Below are positions 56,053-64,000 of a DNA stretch of 64,000 bases, one piece after another. The DNA comes from Ixodes scapularis (lineage: Eukaryota > Arthropoda > Arachnida > Ixodida > Ixodidae), in contig NW_024609837.1 of assembly GCF_016920785.2 (NCBI RefSeq), forward strand, positions 48,424,745-48,488,744. The letters are read 5' to 3'. The number at the start of each line of letters is the position of its first letter. Positions within the stretch are counted from its first letter, which is position 1. The notes beneath the pieces are model-generated. The model worked only from the letters and a program-made list of their open reading frames with translations, had not been told where the DNA came from and did not search any database. A program made the translations under genes and the position numbers.

Positions 56053-56460
56053 ATGGAAGCAAAAGTCCCGTCAGTTAGTGGGTTGGCGCAAGCAAGCGTC
56101 AGCACCACCCCACAAACTAACAGCAACGCTCCGTCCACTGAAGACAAAGGTGCGCAGCGAAGGGCACGCGACGCTGGGCGCAAACGCTTGGAGCGAGCGG
56201 CAGACCCTGAACTACGGCAACGAGAAGCGGCGTTCATTCGTCAACGTCGAGCGGCGGATGCTGAACTACGACAACGTGAAGCAGCGGCGGTTCGAGAACG
56301 TCGAGAAGCAGAACCTGAGGTTCGGTACCGTGAAGTTCAACGTAAACGTACGAAGCGAGCGGCGGAACCCGACCTTCGAGAACGGGAAGCCGTGTTGGTT
56401 CGTGAACGTCGAGCAGCAGAACCTGCGGTTCGGGACCGTGAAGTTCAAGAACGTTACTAA
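56053..56460 (+). CDS. Arg/Glu-rich protein of 18-residue repeats, N-terminal part
   Basis: The frame opens at ATG 56050/56053 (MEAKVPSVSGL), has a Ser/Thr/Pro-rich leader, and from about 56206 consists of 18-residue units such as AADPELRQREAAFIRQRR, AADAELRQREAAAVRERR and AAEPDLREREAVLVRERR, five in all, ending at a TAA (56458-56460). The unit corresponds to a 54-bp DNA repeat and predicts long charged helices. It could be a short host or transposon protein, or the head of a longer one cut off near 56460. It lies 270 bp upstream of a second ISL2EU-like left end. Function unknown. Confidence 0.5.
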   Translation: MEAKVPSVSGLAQASVSTTPQTNSNAPSTEDKGAQRRARDAGRKRLERAADPELRQREAAFIRQRRAADAELRQREAAAVRERREAEPEVRYREVQRKRTKRAAEPDLREREAVLVRERRAAEPAVRDREVQERY

Positions 56461-56726
56461 CATCGTAAATAACACCGTTAATAACGATCCGCGATGCTCC
56501 GCATCGCCCCATGGTTCCCCTCGGGAAGATGGTGTAATTTTTGAACACAGAAAAGGAATTTGTAGTTTTATTCAGCTTTATATAATTGTTTTAAATTTGT
56601 TGGCCTTTCTCAGTCAAAATTATGAGATTTCAGTAAAAACAGTCAGTCGAGAAATAAGTATGATCAACAGCAGCGACTCGGCTTGTAGTTTCTTTCGAAC
56701 TAAGTCCGAATTTGACTTTCCATCTT

Positions 56727-57088
56727 CATAGACCTGCTTGCCCGAATATCCATGGGCGCCGCCATCTCGGTGTCAGGTGACGGGTCCGCCATAAGGTGGC
56801 TTCGACCTGCCGCTCCTCCAGCTTTACGCAGCTTGTCACTACGTTACCGTACCGCGGTGTTCCTCTTTACGCGTCGACCTTGTTTCGCTCTTTGTGCCAG
56901 TGCTTTATGAATAACTCTGTTCCGAGGACAGGATTGTCGCGAGTCAGCCCATAGATAGCTTTAAAGCTCATTTTGGCACTCGGACGGTGCTCGAGAGCTC
57001 AGCCCGCCGCCATCACGACCGGGGTTGCAATATACGCAAGATGGGTGGACGACTTGAAACTTTGGCGAAGATTCAGCAATACTGTACG
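56727..57088 (+). mobile_element. Left end of a second ISL2EU-like transposon copy
   Basis: 'atagacctgcttgcccgaat' and 'catgggcgccgccatct', then 'gtccgccataaggtggcttc', match the left terminal repeat of the 32387 element (atagaccttttcacg ... atgggcgccgccatctt ... gtccgccataaggttgcttc). Downstream, 57035-57088 matches its first exon (gggtggacgac, aaactttgg, aagattcag) with one base lost, and a donor-like gtacgt follows. No right end is found, so this is a fragment. Confidence 0.7.
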
Positions 57089-57259
57089 TACTTATATTTT
57101 ATTATTATATGCGTTTTCGTTCCTCGTTGACTCGGTTACATATTAAATTCATCGAATATAACCCTAGGCAGCCTCAGTTGTGTTTACATCCGACGTTTTG
57201 ATGCCGGAACTCAGACACGCCCAAAGTGCTCGTTCCAAAAACGGTCCTCTCGAGGCAGA

Positions 57260-57475
57260 GCTCCGGCCTACGGGTCCTTTAGTTGTCGGGCTGGATTACC
57301 GGGCCCCGGCCGAGGTCCCCGTAATACGACGGGGTCCTTTCGAGGAAAATTCGCAGCGTTACCGAGATCGCCGCTTGCACGTAAAAACATCCCCAGGTGG
57401 TCGAGATTAATTTACTCTCCTTTGATTCGACGTGCGAGATGCCCTTATTTGGTTTGACGCGCAGCCTCCAAATTT
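57260..57475 (+). mobile_element. tRNA-derived SINE, diverged
   Basis: 'ggcctacgggtcc' head and 'cttgcacgtaaaaacatccc', 'caggtggtcgagattaa', 'gcctccaaattt' body, homologous to 38661-38893. Confidence 0.65.
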
Positions 57476-57971
57476 ACGTTATCGTTCTAAAAGCTGGTCA
57501 AAAGTAAGTGGCGTCCGGGAACGAGGCACCTCTTGTTTTTCTGAAAATTAGTTTTAGGAAGAAAGTGAAACAACAGCAAAAGTGCATGCTAGCTGGTGTA
57601 AGTTTACCTTTTTGTTTAGAACACCTGAGACTGAATGCAAAAACTCAAAAGAAAAAAAGAAACAAGTGCTTTTTGTTTTCCTGAAAGTCAAAGTTTTACA
57701 AAAAAAAAAAAAGAACAGTAAAATTGTTTCTGAGTTTGTGTAAGCTTACCATTCTGTTTTAACACCTGAGACTAGGTGACGAAAATGCAAAAACATGAAA
57801 AGTACCAAAGACCGGAATAGAGATAGCAAGACACTTATTTATGTGTGTGCGGAGCGATTATTTGAGACTTCAGTGACTTCATATGTCATTTATTTATTTA
57901 TTTATTTATTTATTTCAAATACCCTCAAGGTAGTAATACATTGAAGAGGGGAGTGGACATCAAAATAATAA

Positions 57972-60871
57972 TTACAATGTGCACATGTTAGTTAGAACTC
58001 TCTTGAACAAAACAATATCAGTAATGTTAGCTATTGAGGCTGTAAGGTGGTTCCAATCCAATGATGTTTGGGGAATAAACGAAGATTGAAACAACGAAGT
58101 TTTAAAATTTGGCACACCGACATTATGACCATGATCAATGCGAGCAGAGATGTAGAATGGTGGGATAATTAGTTTACGACGAAGGTCAGCATTTTGATGA
58201 AATATTTTATGGAAAAGACAGAGACGAAAGATTTTACGGCGATGCGTTAGTGATGCCAGGCCTAAAGAGGTTTTCATGCTAGAAATGCCGGCAGTGCGGT
58301 GATAGTTCGACATGATAAAACGGGCTGAACAGTTTTGGACAGATTCAATAAGGGAAATTAGTGAAGAGTGTGAGGGGTCCCAGACAGGCGGCGGCATATT
58401 CTAATTTTGGGCGAATTAGACTTTTGTACATGGTTAGTTTCAGAGAGGACGGAGCGAGAAAGAAATTTCTTTTAAGGTATCCTAACATGCGATTAGCGTT
58501 GTTAATCACGTATTCAACATGAAGTTTCCAAGAAAGGTTAGACGTTATATGAACACCAAGGTATTTGTAACTTGACACTGATTCGAGAGGCTTACTGTTA
58601 AGGTGGTAAATGTGAGGCAGAGATGAACCACGTGATATTCTTATATATTTACATTTGTCAGTGTTTAGTTCCATTAGCCACTGGTTACACCATAATGATA
58701 TCTGGTTAAGGTCTGATTGTAGAAGTATTGGGCCAGATATGTCAGTTATTTTTCTATATATTACGCAATCGTCAGCAAACAGGCAGATGGAAGAAGAGAT
58801 GTTCAGTACCAGGTCAATAATGTAAGTAAGAAACAGTAGCGGGCCAAGCACGGAGCCCTGTGGAACGCCTGAATTGACTGGAACAGTGCGAGAATTTGTA
58901 TTATTAGCAGTGACGAATTGTAGGCGGTTAGTTAAAAAGGCGTGGATCCAGTTAAGTATGCGTGAGTTGATGTTGAGTGATTGCAATTTATGAAGTAGTA
59001 GCTTACGGGAAACTTTATCAAATGCTTCTGAAAAATCCAGAAAGACACAATCAGTTTCATAATGGTCATCAAGGGAGTGACGGAGATCATATGTGAAGGA
59101 TATTAGTTGCGTCTCACTTGAGAAATGTTTTCTAAAGCCATGTTGTGAAGTATTAAAGAAGTCATTAGATTCAAGAAAGTTAACCAACTGCGAGTAGATG
59201 ACGTGTTCAAAAATTTTGCAAGGTACACTGGTTAAAGAAATCGGGCGATAATTGAGCGGATTATGTTTTACACCCGATTTGTGTAGAGGAACCACCTTCC
59301 CAACTAACCAATCGCTCGGGAGTACACCAAGGTTAAGGGACTGCGTATAAATGCTTGAGAGATTTATAGAACAATACACATTAAATTTTTTTAAAACCTT
59401 GCTGTTGATTCCATCAATTCCGGCACATGATGAAAGTTTCATATTTTTAATAATTCCAGTCACACCAATATCGTCTACTGTTACAGGGTTCATCGGTAAA
59501 AAAGAAGTGGATGACAATGCAGGTATGCGGTTCACATCACAGGCTGAAAATGACATTCTAAAAACATCGTTTAGCACCGTTGCACAATCAGCAAAAGATA
59601 TGCTTGTACCATATGAAGACCGAAGACTAATATCATACTTAAAGTTGGGATTAATGACACTCCAAAATTGTTTAGGATTATTTGCTAACATGGTGGGCAG
59701 AGTGTGATTAAAAAAATGTGATTTTGTTTCCTTAAGAGTTGACGTGTAATCATGCTCAGCTTTGTGGTACGCTGCCCATCGAGCGTCTGTGGACGATCGC
59801 TTGGCAGCGCGAAACAGTCTTTGCTTCCTGTTTCGCAGTCGTCTCAGAGTAGCGTTAAACCAAGGTGTGTTAGTGTTGCAACGAATTTTTTTAGGGGGTA
59901 TGTATTTTTCTGTTAAGAATGCTACAACATTTTTCAACAACACCCAATTCGACTCCACGGAGCGATTTGAAAAATTAGGTAAGTAGTCATCAAGAAACTG
60001 GGACAGTTCTGAGTTGATTGACGTAAAGTCAGCTCGGCTATAATCACGAATATGTTTTGTGGTTACCTTCGGAGTTACTGATGGAATGCGCAATGAAAAG
60101 TGTAGAACTAAATGGTCGCTTAGAGATGGCAGATAGGTTATTGTTGATATGACTTTCGGATGTGTTGTTAGGACGAGATCAAGAATATTTGAGGATTGAG
60201 GTGTAACTCTAGTAGGCTCTGTGGTCAGTTGAGAAAAGTTCAAGTCAGAAAACAGGTCATGGAACTCGTTAGTTTCAGACGAGAGAGGGTTAGATACGGG
60301 GCTTTTATCGGACCAGATAATGTTGGGATAATTAAAATCACCCATTAATAAAATTGGCACTCCTGGATACTGAACGACAATTTGGTTAATAGAATTATGC
60401 AACAAATTCACAAATAAAGAGTTGCTAGCTGGAGGTCGATAGCACACACCGATAATGTTTTTTTTTGTGCTTAATATTTAGGCAAACCGAAACAATCTCA
60501 AGTTCTCAGGCTACGATGACAGGGCGAGAAAGTATCAAATCGGCAACGGCCAATAAAACACCACCGCCGCTTCTGTCACGTCTGTCGCAGCGAAATGTGT
60601 TGAATCTTTTTTGACAATTAAATAATTCACTATCAGTTACATTGCTAGAAAGCCACGTTTCAGTTAGAGCGATGACGTCTGCATTGCATGAATCAGCAAC
60701 TGAGAATAATTCTTCACGTTTATGGATTAGACTACGAATGTTAGTATATAAGACTGATATATTTGAAAAAGGCAAACGCTGTTCGCTATATACTCCTTGC
60801 TGGTTGTTAGGATGACGCAGGAGGAGACGATACAGTTTGAACAGCAGATCGGGATGACGTAGCAGAAGCAT
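57972..60871 (-). pseudogene. CR-D ORF2: endonuclease and reverse transcriptase
   Basis: The endonuclease starts in the frame 60871-60506 (SVLYTNIRSLIHKREELF; VIALTETWLSS). A frameshift in the T run near 60460 leads to the 700-codon frame 60447-58345: MGDFNYPNIIW, SLSDHLVLHF, YRPISLTSVPCKIFE, VFLDFSEAFDKVSRK, GVPQGSVLGPLLFL, FADDCVIYRK (about 58785) and YKYLGVHITSNLSW. A last frameshift near 58390 opens the C-terminal frame to 57972. All RT catalytic Asp residues are present. Two shifts over 2.9 kb suggest a young copy. Confidence 0.9.
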
Positions 60872-61253
60872 TGCGACTAGGCGAGTCTATTTTGTGAATG
60901 CTGACGTCGATGTCGTTGTAGATAAAGCACTTGTTATTTACAAATAGTTTCTTATAACTTAGCTTGAATGTATTTCCCTGACCTTTCCCATACTCCAGAA
61001 GTTTTCGTCGGGCTAAACGCGTCGAAAAGCTAAAGTCTTCCGAAACCGACACGGGGCTAGCTTTTAATTTAGACTTAATGTGCAGAATACTTTCTTTGGT
61101 GTTAGATAATTGGAATTTTACTAAAATGGGTCGATTTTTTGCGGTTACAAAAGTACCTAAACGGTGAGCACGCACAATTTGTTCCCGTGAAATACTAAAT
61201 GAAGCTGAATCTGAAAGTAGACGAATAACCTTATCTTCTGCCTGGGCCCACGT
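60807..61253 (-). pseudogene. CR-D ORF1, C-terminal part
   Basis: Minus strand: QAEDKVIRLLSDSASFSISR, then RAHRLGTFVTAKNRPILVKF, SVSEDFSFSTRLARRKLLEY and YKKLFVNNKCFIYNDI. It matches the RRM/C-terminal pattern of LINE ORF1 proteins (RPILVKF, SEDFS, RR-L). It overlaps the ORF2 start (60871) by about 65 bp in another frame. The N-terminal coiled coil is missing through 5' truncation. Confidence 0.75.
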
Positions 61254-61675
61254 TTATGAGATGTACATTCAGATCATTATCAATCGCGCAAACATTGCAC
61301 TTGGGTTTGCCGGATTCATGGTGTGAATATACAAAGTTTCTTGTTTCTAGGTTGATGGACACATAAAAAGACTCGATTGGTCCACGCAGATTGAACTTGA
61401 TTGGCTTCAGTCTTAACAAACTGTTTATATATGTTCATATAGATTATATTATACATGTGTGAAAAATGTATGTTAACATCAGTAGCAATTTTAGCTTCTA
61501 CAGCATACCCTATTTGAACAAACTCCACGAAGCTTCTAGTTGCCTACATGCTGATCAAAATAATATTAATGGGCGACAAGCATGTTTTATAACTTCTATT
61601 GAGCGCTTAGAGGCTGTCCATAATGAAAAGTATAAATATTGTTGATATAAATTCATTATATTTCCAATTCGACGT
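61254..61675. other. No gene recognised
   Basis: AT-rich. A minus-strand frame with ESGKPKCNVCAIDND (about 61310-61260) may be a cysteine-bearing ORF1 remnant, but this is not established. Confidence 0.4.
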
Positions 61676-61972
61676 TAAAGGGATAGTACAACGAAATTTC
61701 GGGGCTCATTGTTTGGTCTATATGTGTTCAAAGGGGCAGCATCACATCGAACATACCAATTGGTAAAAAAAGTCTCGAAAAGGAATTTTAAAACGAATTA
61801 AAGGATTAGCAAAGAGCACCTGGTGGATGTCGCTAAAGCCTCGCTTGTGATGCCCGTCTAGGAACCTGGACGGCTAGTGACGGTGAGTGTCTCGCCTCCG
61901 GCCACGACGAGAGAAGAGGGGAAGGAGGAGCTTCCCTCTTCCTGAGAATGCCTTTTGTGTGTCGCAGAAGTC
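61676..61972 (+). repeat. One-sided TTAA-type MITE end
   Basis: 'ttaaagggatagtacaacga' resembles the ends of the other TTAA elements here. No matching right end is found before the TA tract at 61973. Confidence 0.4.
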
Positions 61973-62008
<36 letters not shown>

Positions 62009-62501
62009 CAGAGAAACGTAGCGCAGGATGACGAAAAGTATATACGGCAGAAAACGCACTTGAGTCGGTTGTTGGAGTTTTTAAAACGTAATATTCGTAA
62101 AGTTCGTCGGCGTTTCGGCCTGAGACAGATCTTTTTCGAGACTGTCTCGAAGAAGGTTTTTCTTAGGAGGAAACGTCGACGAACGTTACGAATAATATGT
62201 TTTAAAAACTCCAACAACCGTCTTAAGTGCGTTTTCTGCCGTATATATTTATATACATACAACGGGCATGGTGGCGGGGGGCCGAAGGCGTGGATATACA
62301 ACTGAGAAGAAAAGAAAACCCTTGTTGAAAACAGAAGCAACGAACGGATTATTCGACGTTTCGGCAGGAGTCCGGCCTTCGTCAGGAAGATATATATATA
62401 TATATATATATATACGGAAGAAAACGCACCTGAGACGGTTGTTGGAGTTTTTAAAACATATTATTGGTAAAGTTGGTCGACGTTTCGGCCTGAGACAGAC
62501 C

Positions 62502-62561
<60 letters not shown>

Positions 62562-62570
62562 TATTGCAAA
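61973..62570. repeat. Penelope-type repeat fragments among (TA)n/(GA)n tracts
   Basis: Three copies of a ~75-bp unit (ggttgttggagtttttaaaa ... cgacgtttcgg) occur: 62058-62122 plus, 62170-62240 minus and 62420-62490 plus, each next to TA repeats (61975-61992, 62388-62414, 62502-62541). (GA)n runs at 61991-62013 and 62542-62560. The inverted pair 62058-62240 forms a hairpin. No coding sequence. Confidence 0.7.
62359..62385 (-). ncRNA. Hammerhead-like motif beside (TA)n
   Basis: Minus strand: ctgacga (62385-62379), a GC-rich hairpin of imperfect pairing, then gaaa (62362-62359) followed by cgtcg. Same box arrangement as at 24127 and 25178 but from another family. Confidence 0.4.
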
Positions 62571-63001
62571 TCTACATAGTTGCGTAGATTTCGCTAAATT
62601 TAAGCCAGCGTGAATGAGCAATCGAAATAATTTGCTTCTTGTGAGATCTCTGAATGGAGCTGCCTCTCCACAGAGTGAATAGTGCAGACGACATCGTTTT
62701 CCGGGCTCTTCACGGTGACCAAAACAAAGGCTAAGAAATAGAATTTTCAGTTGAAACGTTAAATAGACAATGCTACGTAATTGGCGGGAGCACAAAATAT
62801 CTTTATCTTGAGAGCTCCATATGGAATGTATACTGCAAAAGAAACAGATGTCTACTTGCGAGGTTTGCCGTATGCGCGATCGAAAAAACCTTCGAATGAT
62901 TTCTCTCGTGCCCATATCTCGGTTCGTTCATGTGCCACGGGAGTCTACTTGGGTTATTTTCACTGGTTCCAGAAATTGTTTTTTTTTGTTCTTCTGTAGA
63001 C

Positions 63002-63100
63002 TCGTTTATTTATTTATTTAAAACACCCGCAAGGCCAGGAGATGATTGCAGAGGGGAATGGGTTACAGGTTTATCAAACCAAAACAAAACGAACAACAGA
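63002..63100 (-). mobile_element. 3' end fragment related to CR-D
   Basis: 'tttatttatttattt' followed by 'acacccgcaagg', 'gagatgattgcagagggg' matches the CR-D end at 57889-57955 ('accctcaagg', 'ttgaagaggggag'). Only the 3' UTR and tail are present. Confidence 0.6.
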
Positions 63101-63112
63101 TATTAGGATTGA

Positions 63113-63155
63113 TAATAATAATAAAAATAATAATAATAGTATTATTATTATTTTA
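63113..63155. repeat. (ATA/ATT)n microsatellite
   Basis: Runs of ataata and attatt. Confidence 0.9.
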
Positions 63156-63247
63156 TTGACCAGTCAAAGTACAGCTGTTACCAGTTCCCTGAAAGCCTGC
63201 GATGGCTTTCACAACCATTCAGTAACAATATAGAAGCTTCGGGGAAC

Positions 63248-63392
63248 ATGCACCCACCCACCCACCCACCCACTCACGCGCGCGCGCATACACGCGCGCA
63301 AACACACACACACACAAACGCACACACAAACGCACGCGCACGCACGCATGCACGCACGCACGCACGCACCCCCCCCCACACACACACACATT
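63248..63392. repeat. (CACC)n, (CA)n and (CGCA)n simple repeats
   Basis: cacccacccac, cgcgcgcg, cacacaca and cgcacgcacg runs, alternating purine and pyrimidine over most of 150 bp, so potentially Z-forming. Confidence 0.9.
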
Positions 63393-64000
63393 CGAAACTG
63401 TAAATTAGAAAATGTTCATAAGCATATTTTATAAATTTTTATCATAGAACACACTCGAACACCGAAAAAAAAACTGTGCTGAGTCCGACATAACTGAACG
63501 GAACCATTTTTTTAAGTTCTGTCTTGGAATCGAGCGAAAAAAACGAAATGGTTAAGAGTATTGAAAACATTTGGAACATAAGGACCTCGTGTACTCCTCC
63601 CGTATTTAGTGAAATAATGCGGCGGTTCCAAACACTCAGCCTGCCTGAGGGTGCGGGATTGCTATTCTGGAAGCGTAAAGCTGTCTGTCCAGAAATATCG
63701 AAGTATCACAGTTTGCTTGAACAATAAATAAAAATCGGGCACTTCCATGTCACAAAAAAGTTTTGTACTATCTGAAAAAAAAAACAGACTCGTAAGCAAC
63801 ACTTTTCAAAGTAGATTTCAAAACACAATCCTGTTTCGAGTGCCGCTGCCCCGAACTATGTGCGGACACGGTCACCTTGTACCTCAGAACGCCCTATGCT
63901 AGGGCATAAACAAGCATTTTTTAACATGAAGGGGCAAAAAAGCGTTAATATTGTACAATAAACGAGCTACATTTCGCAACACACGGCACAGGTGACGCAA
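63393..64000. other. No gene recognised
   Basis: A 67-codon plus-strand frame (63524-63727) has no known domain. AT-rich otherwise. Confidence 0.4.

Larger units (their letters stand above)
57886..61253 (-). mobile_element. CR1-like non-LTR element CR-D, 5'-truncated
   Basis: Minus strand, 3.4 kb. It contains the C-terminal half of ORF1, complete endonuclease and RT, and a 3' UTR ending in an (AAAT)n tail (attt repeats on the plus strand, about 57889-57916). Only two frameshifts disrupt ORF2. The 5' boundary near 61253 is where ORF1 homology stops. A related 3' end lies at 63000-63100. Confidence 0.85.

Noticed and set aside
63209..63391. Cys/Val/Arg-rich minus-strand frame
   Set aside because: Translation of CA/CG simple repeats.

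Overview
This window reads as repeat-dense arthropod nuclear DNA, most likely from a hard tick. That is an inference from the mix of CR1-like and I-clade non-LTR elements, Penelope-like elements, Ty3 fragments, tRNA-derived SINEs and TTAA-flanked MITEs; no marker gene fixes the species. I find no intact host gene, rRNA gene, CRISPR array or bacterial-style operon. Almost everything recognisable is mobile DNA, mostly broken, and much of it is inserted into other mobile DNA. The junctions are often good enough to read the order of insertion.

Region 1 (about 474-11650) is one old minus-strand CR1-like copy (CR-B) cut into pieces by three insertions. A plus-strand CR1-like copy (CR-A, 1006-6308) sits in its reverse transcriptase. 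A second plus-strand copy (CR-C, 7354-8798) sits further upstream in the same gene. A tRNA-promoter MITE (10178-10672) sits in its endonuclease. CR-A was itself entered by a Penelope-like element with a GIY-YIG domain (PLE-A, 2100-3320). At the CR-A and CR-C junctions the CR-B reading frame rejoins codon for codon.

Region 2 (11694-19413) holds a TTAA MITE, then a Ty3 integrase interrupted by a 6.1 kb I-clade element with RNase H (12953-19094), flanked by a 14-bp target duplication. Region 3 (19414-26443) is a very large inverted repeat. Its two arms carry the same coding first exon pointing outward, each with a splice donor. The right arm was entered by a hAT-type element (21500-22790, 8-bp duplication) and by a TTAA element (23027-26136). 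The latter holds a fold-back Penelope-type repeat with hammerhead-like motifs.

Region 4 (26444-32386) has little that I can name apart from a gag-like stretch. Region 5 (32387-43151) is the most interesting object: a 10.8 kb DNA transposon with terminal inverted repeats, inserted cleanly into a Ty3 RNase H gene. It carries a plus-strand SWIM zinc finger plus YqaJ nuclease gene and a convergent minus-strand THAP/HTH/DDE transposase gene. The pairing fits what I recall of the ISL2EU group related to PIF/Harbinger. Both genes now carry lesions, and a head-to-head Penelope pair (35358-37951) lies inside the YqaJ gene.

Region 6 (43152-57480) contains Ty3 RT, gag and integrase fragments, a fragment of a zinc-binding non-LTR element, fold-back repeats, a ~105-bp tandem satellite, several SINEs, an ORF made of 18-residue repeats, and a second left end of the Region 5 transposon (56727-57065). 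Region 7 (57886-64000) is a nearly complete minus-strand CR1-like element (CR-D), then AT-microsatellite and Penelope-type repeats, a related CR-D 3' end and simple repeats.
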